Shown: piece after piece, positions 49,970 through 50,234 of the stretch
Numbering within the stretch: the stretch's first letter is position 1
Layout of the letters: the number at the start of each line of letters is the position of its first letter
Assembly (NCBI GenBank): GCA_964472465.1
Contig: CAYYLW010000005.1
Coordinates: forward strand, 1 to 50,234
DNA from: JAAYCI01 sp964472465
GTDB lineage: Bacteria; Bacillota; Clostridia; Oscillospirales; Ruminococcaceae
DNA length: 50,234 bases
Direction of reading: 5' to 3'
Translations under genes and position numbers: made by a program
The notes under the pieces: generated by a model
What the model saw: the letters and a program-made list of their open reading frames with translations, nothing else
What the model was told of the DNA's origin: nothing
The model's database searches: none

Positions 49970-50234
49970 ATGAAAAGCACTTGGACGAAAAAGCTCTTGG
50001 CCCTGGCGCTGGCTGGCACGCTGGCAATTTCCCTGGCCGCCTGTGGTGGCGGCGCATCCAGTTCCTCAGCGGCATCCGCTGCCGGTTCCAGTTCTGGCAG
50101 CACCGCCCCGGCGGCTTCCAGCGCCGCGCCCGCAGGCGAGGCCACCGTGGTTCGTTTCTCCTTTGACCAAGGCGTGGGCGAAGTGACCCAAAAAATCGTG
50201 GATAAATTCAACGAGAGCCAGGACAAGGTGTTTG
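49970..50234 (+). CDS. ABC or TRAP-type substrate-binding lipoprotein (partial)
   Basis: Only the first 88 codons are in the window. The product has a lipoprotein signal (MKSTWTKKLLALALAG, lipobox LAAC, then GGGASSSS), a long Ser/Ala linker and the mature start VVRFSFDQGVGEVTQKIVDKFNESQDKVF, which has the spacing of a sugar-binding family 1 protein (IVDKFNESQ). GGAGGG lies 6 bases before the ATG. It is controlled in all likelihood by the LacI-type regulator upstream. Confidence 0.75.
   Translation, partial: MKSTWTKKLLALALAGTLAISLAACGGGASSSSAASAAGSSSGSTAPAASSAAPAGEATVVRFSFDQGVGEVTQKIVDKFNESQDKVF

Noticed and set aside
1..50234. tRNA, rRNA, CRISPR array, insertion sequence, integrase or phage gene
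   Set aside because: None seen on either strand; the direct repeat at 5277/16641 is not accompanied by any recombinase gene in the window.

Overview
The window is GC-rich bacterial DNA with strong AGGAGG-type ribosome binding sites, Ser/Ala-rich lipoprotein leaders, a LytS/SARP-type two-component pair and purine-fermentation genes. This fits a strictly anaerobic, high-GC member of the Clostridia (Oscillospiraceae-like, probably gut). That placement is inference; there is no rRNA or other marker gene here.

Region 1 (1-17259) is a purine-catabolic island. A TRAP-transporter substrate-binding lipoprotein runs off the left edge. Divergent from it is a plus-strand operon: a PreA-like ferredoxin-fused flavoenzyme, then a four-subunit molybdenum hydroxylase (FAD, 2Fe-2S and two molybdopterin subunits, split as in nicotinate dehydrogenase). 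Facing it is a minus-strand operon that reads fchA, a cyclase-family hydrolase, ftcD, ubiX, ubiD, BMC-H, a 79-aa protein, BMC-H, BMC-H, a 260-aa BMC-associated protein, BMC-P, and an adenine-deaminase-like amidohydrolase. Together these look like a bacterial microcompartment for fermenting xanthine or a related purine through imidazole intermediates to formiminoglycine, glycine and formyl-level tetrahydrofolate. UbiD/UbiX would decarboxylate the imidazole carboxylate. A PAS/AAA+/TyrR-type regulator lacking the GAFTGA loop sits upstream. The TRAP promoter and the BMC-operon promoter share one architecture: a perfect 16-bp palindrome 30 bp from a TTTACA-18-TATNAT promoter, plus a second, weaker palindrome 84-85 bp further out. 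The transporter and the compartment are therefore probably one regulon. A 619-bp direct repeat of the 3' end of the hydroxylase operon flanks the whole BMC/regulator module, and only the second copy keeps the terminator U-run, which suggests insertion of the module.

Region 2 (17395-20732) holds a SARP-type response regulator, a LytS-like histidine kinase and an EamA transporter.

Region 3 (20893-41300) is a carbohydrate locus. A long minus-strand gene series starts with a MATE transporter fused to an unknown C-terminal domain, two degenerate polysaccharide-deacetylase-like proteins and a free copy of that domain. It continues with acetaldehyde dehydrogenase, hydroxy-oxovalerate aldolase, an IlvD/Edd dehydratase, an SDR, an unknown protein, a GH4 glycosidase, a hydroxyacid dehydrogenase, an AgaS-like SIS protein, a hexosamine-kinase-like protein and GatZ. 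AraC and GntR regulators and a MalEFG-type ABC sugar importer flank it. The enzymes suggest release and use of an amino sugar, plus oxidative breakdown of a deoxy sugar to pyruvate and an acyl-CoA.

Region 4 (41406-48379) is a second-messenger operon: CHASE2 adenylate cyclase, FecR-domain lipoprotein, MBL-fold hydrolase and GAF/HD-GYP protein. Region 5 (48694-50234) is a LacI regulator with its operators and the start of an ABC substrate-binding lipoprotein that runs off the right edge.
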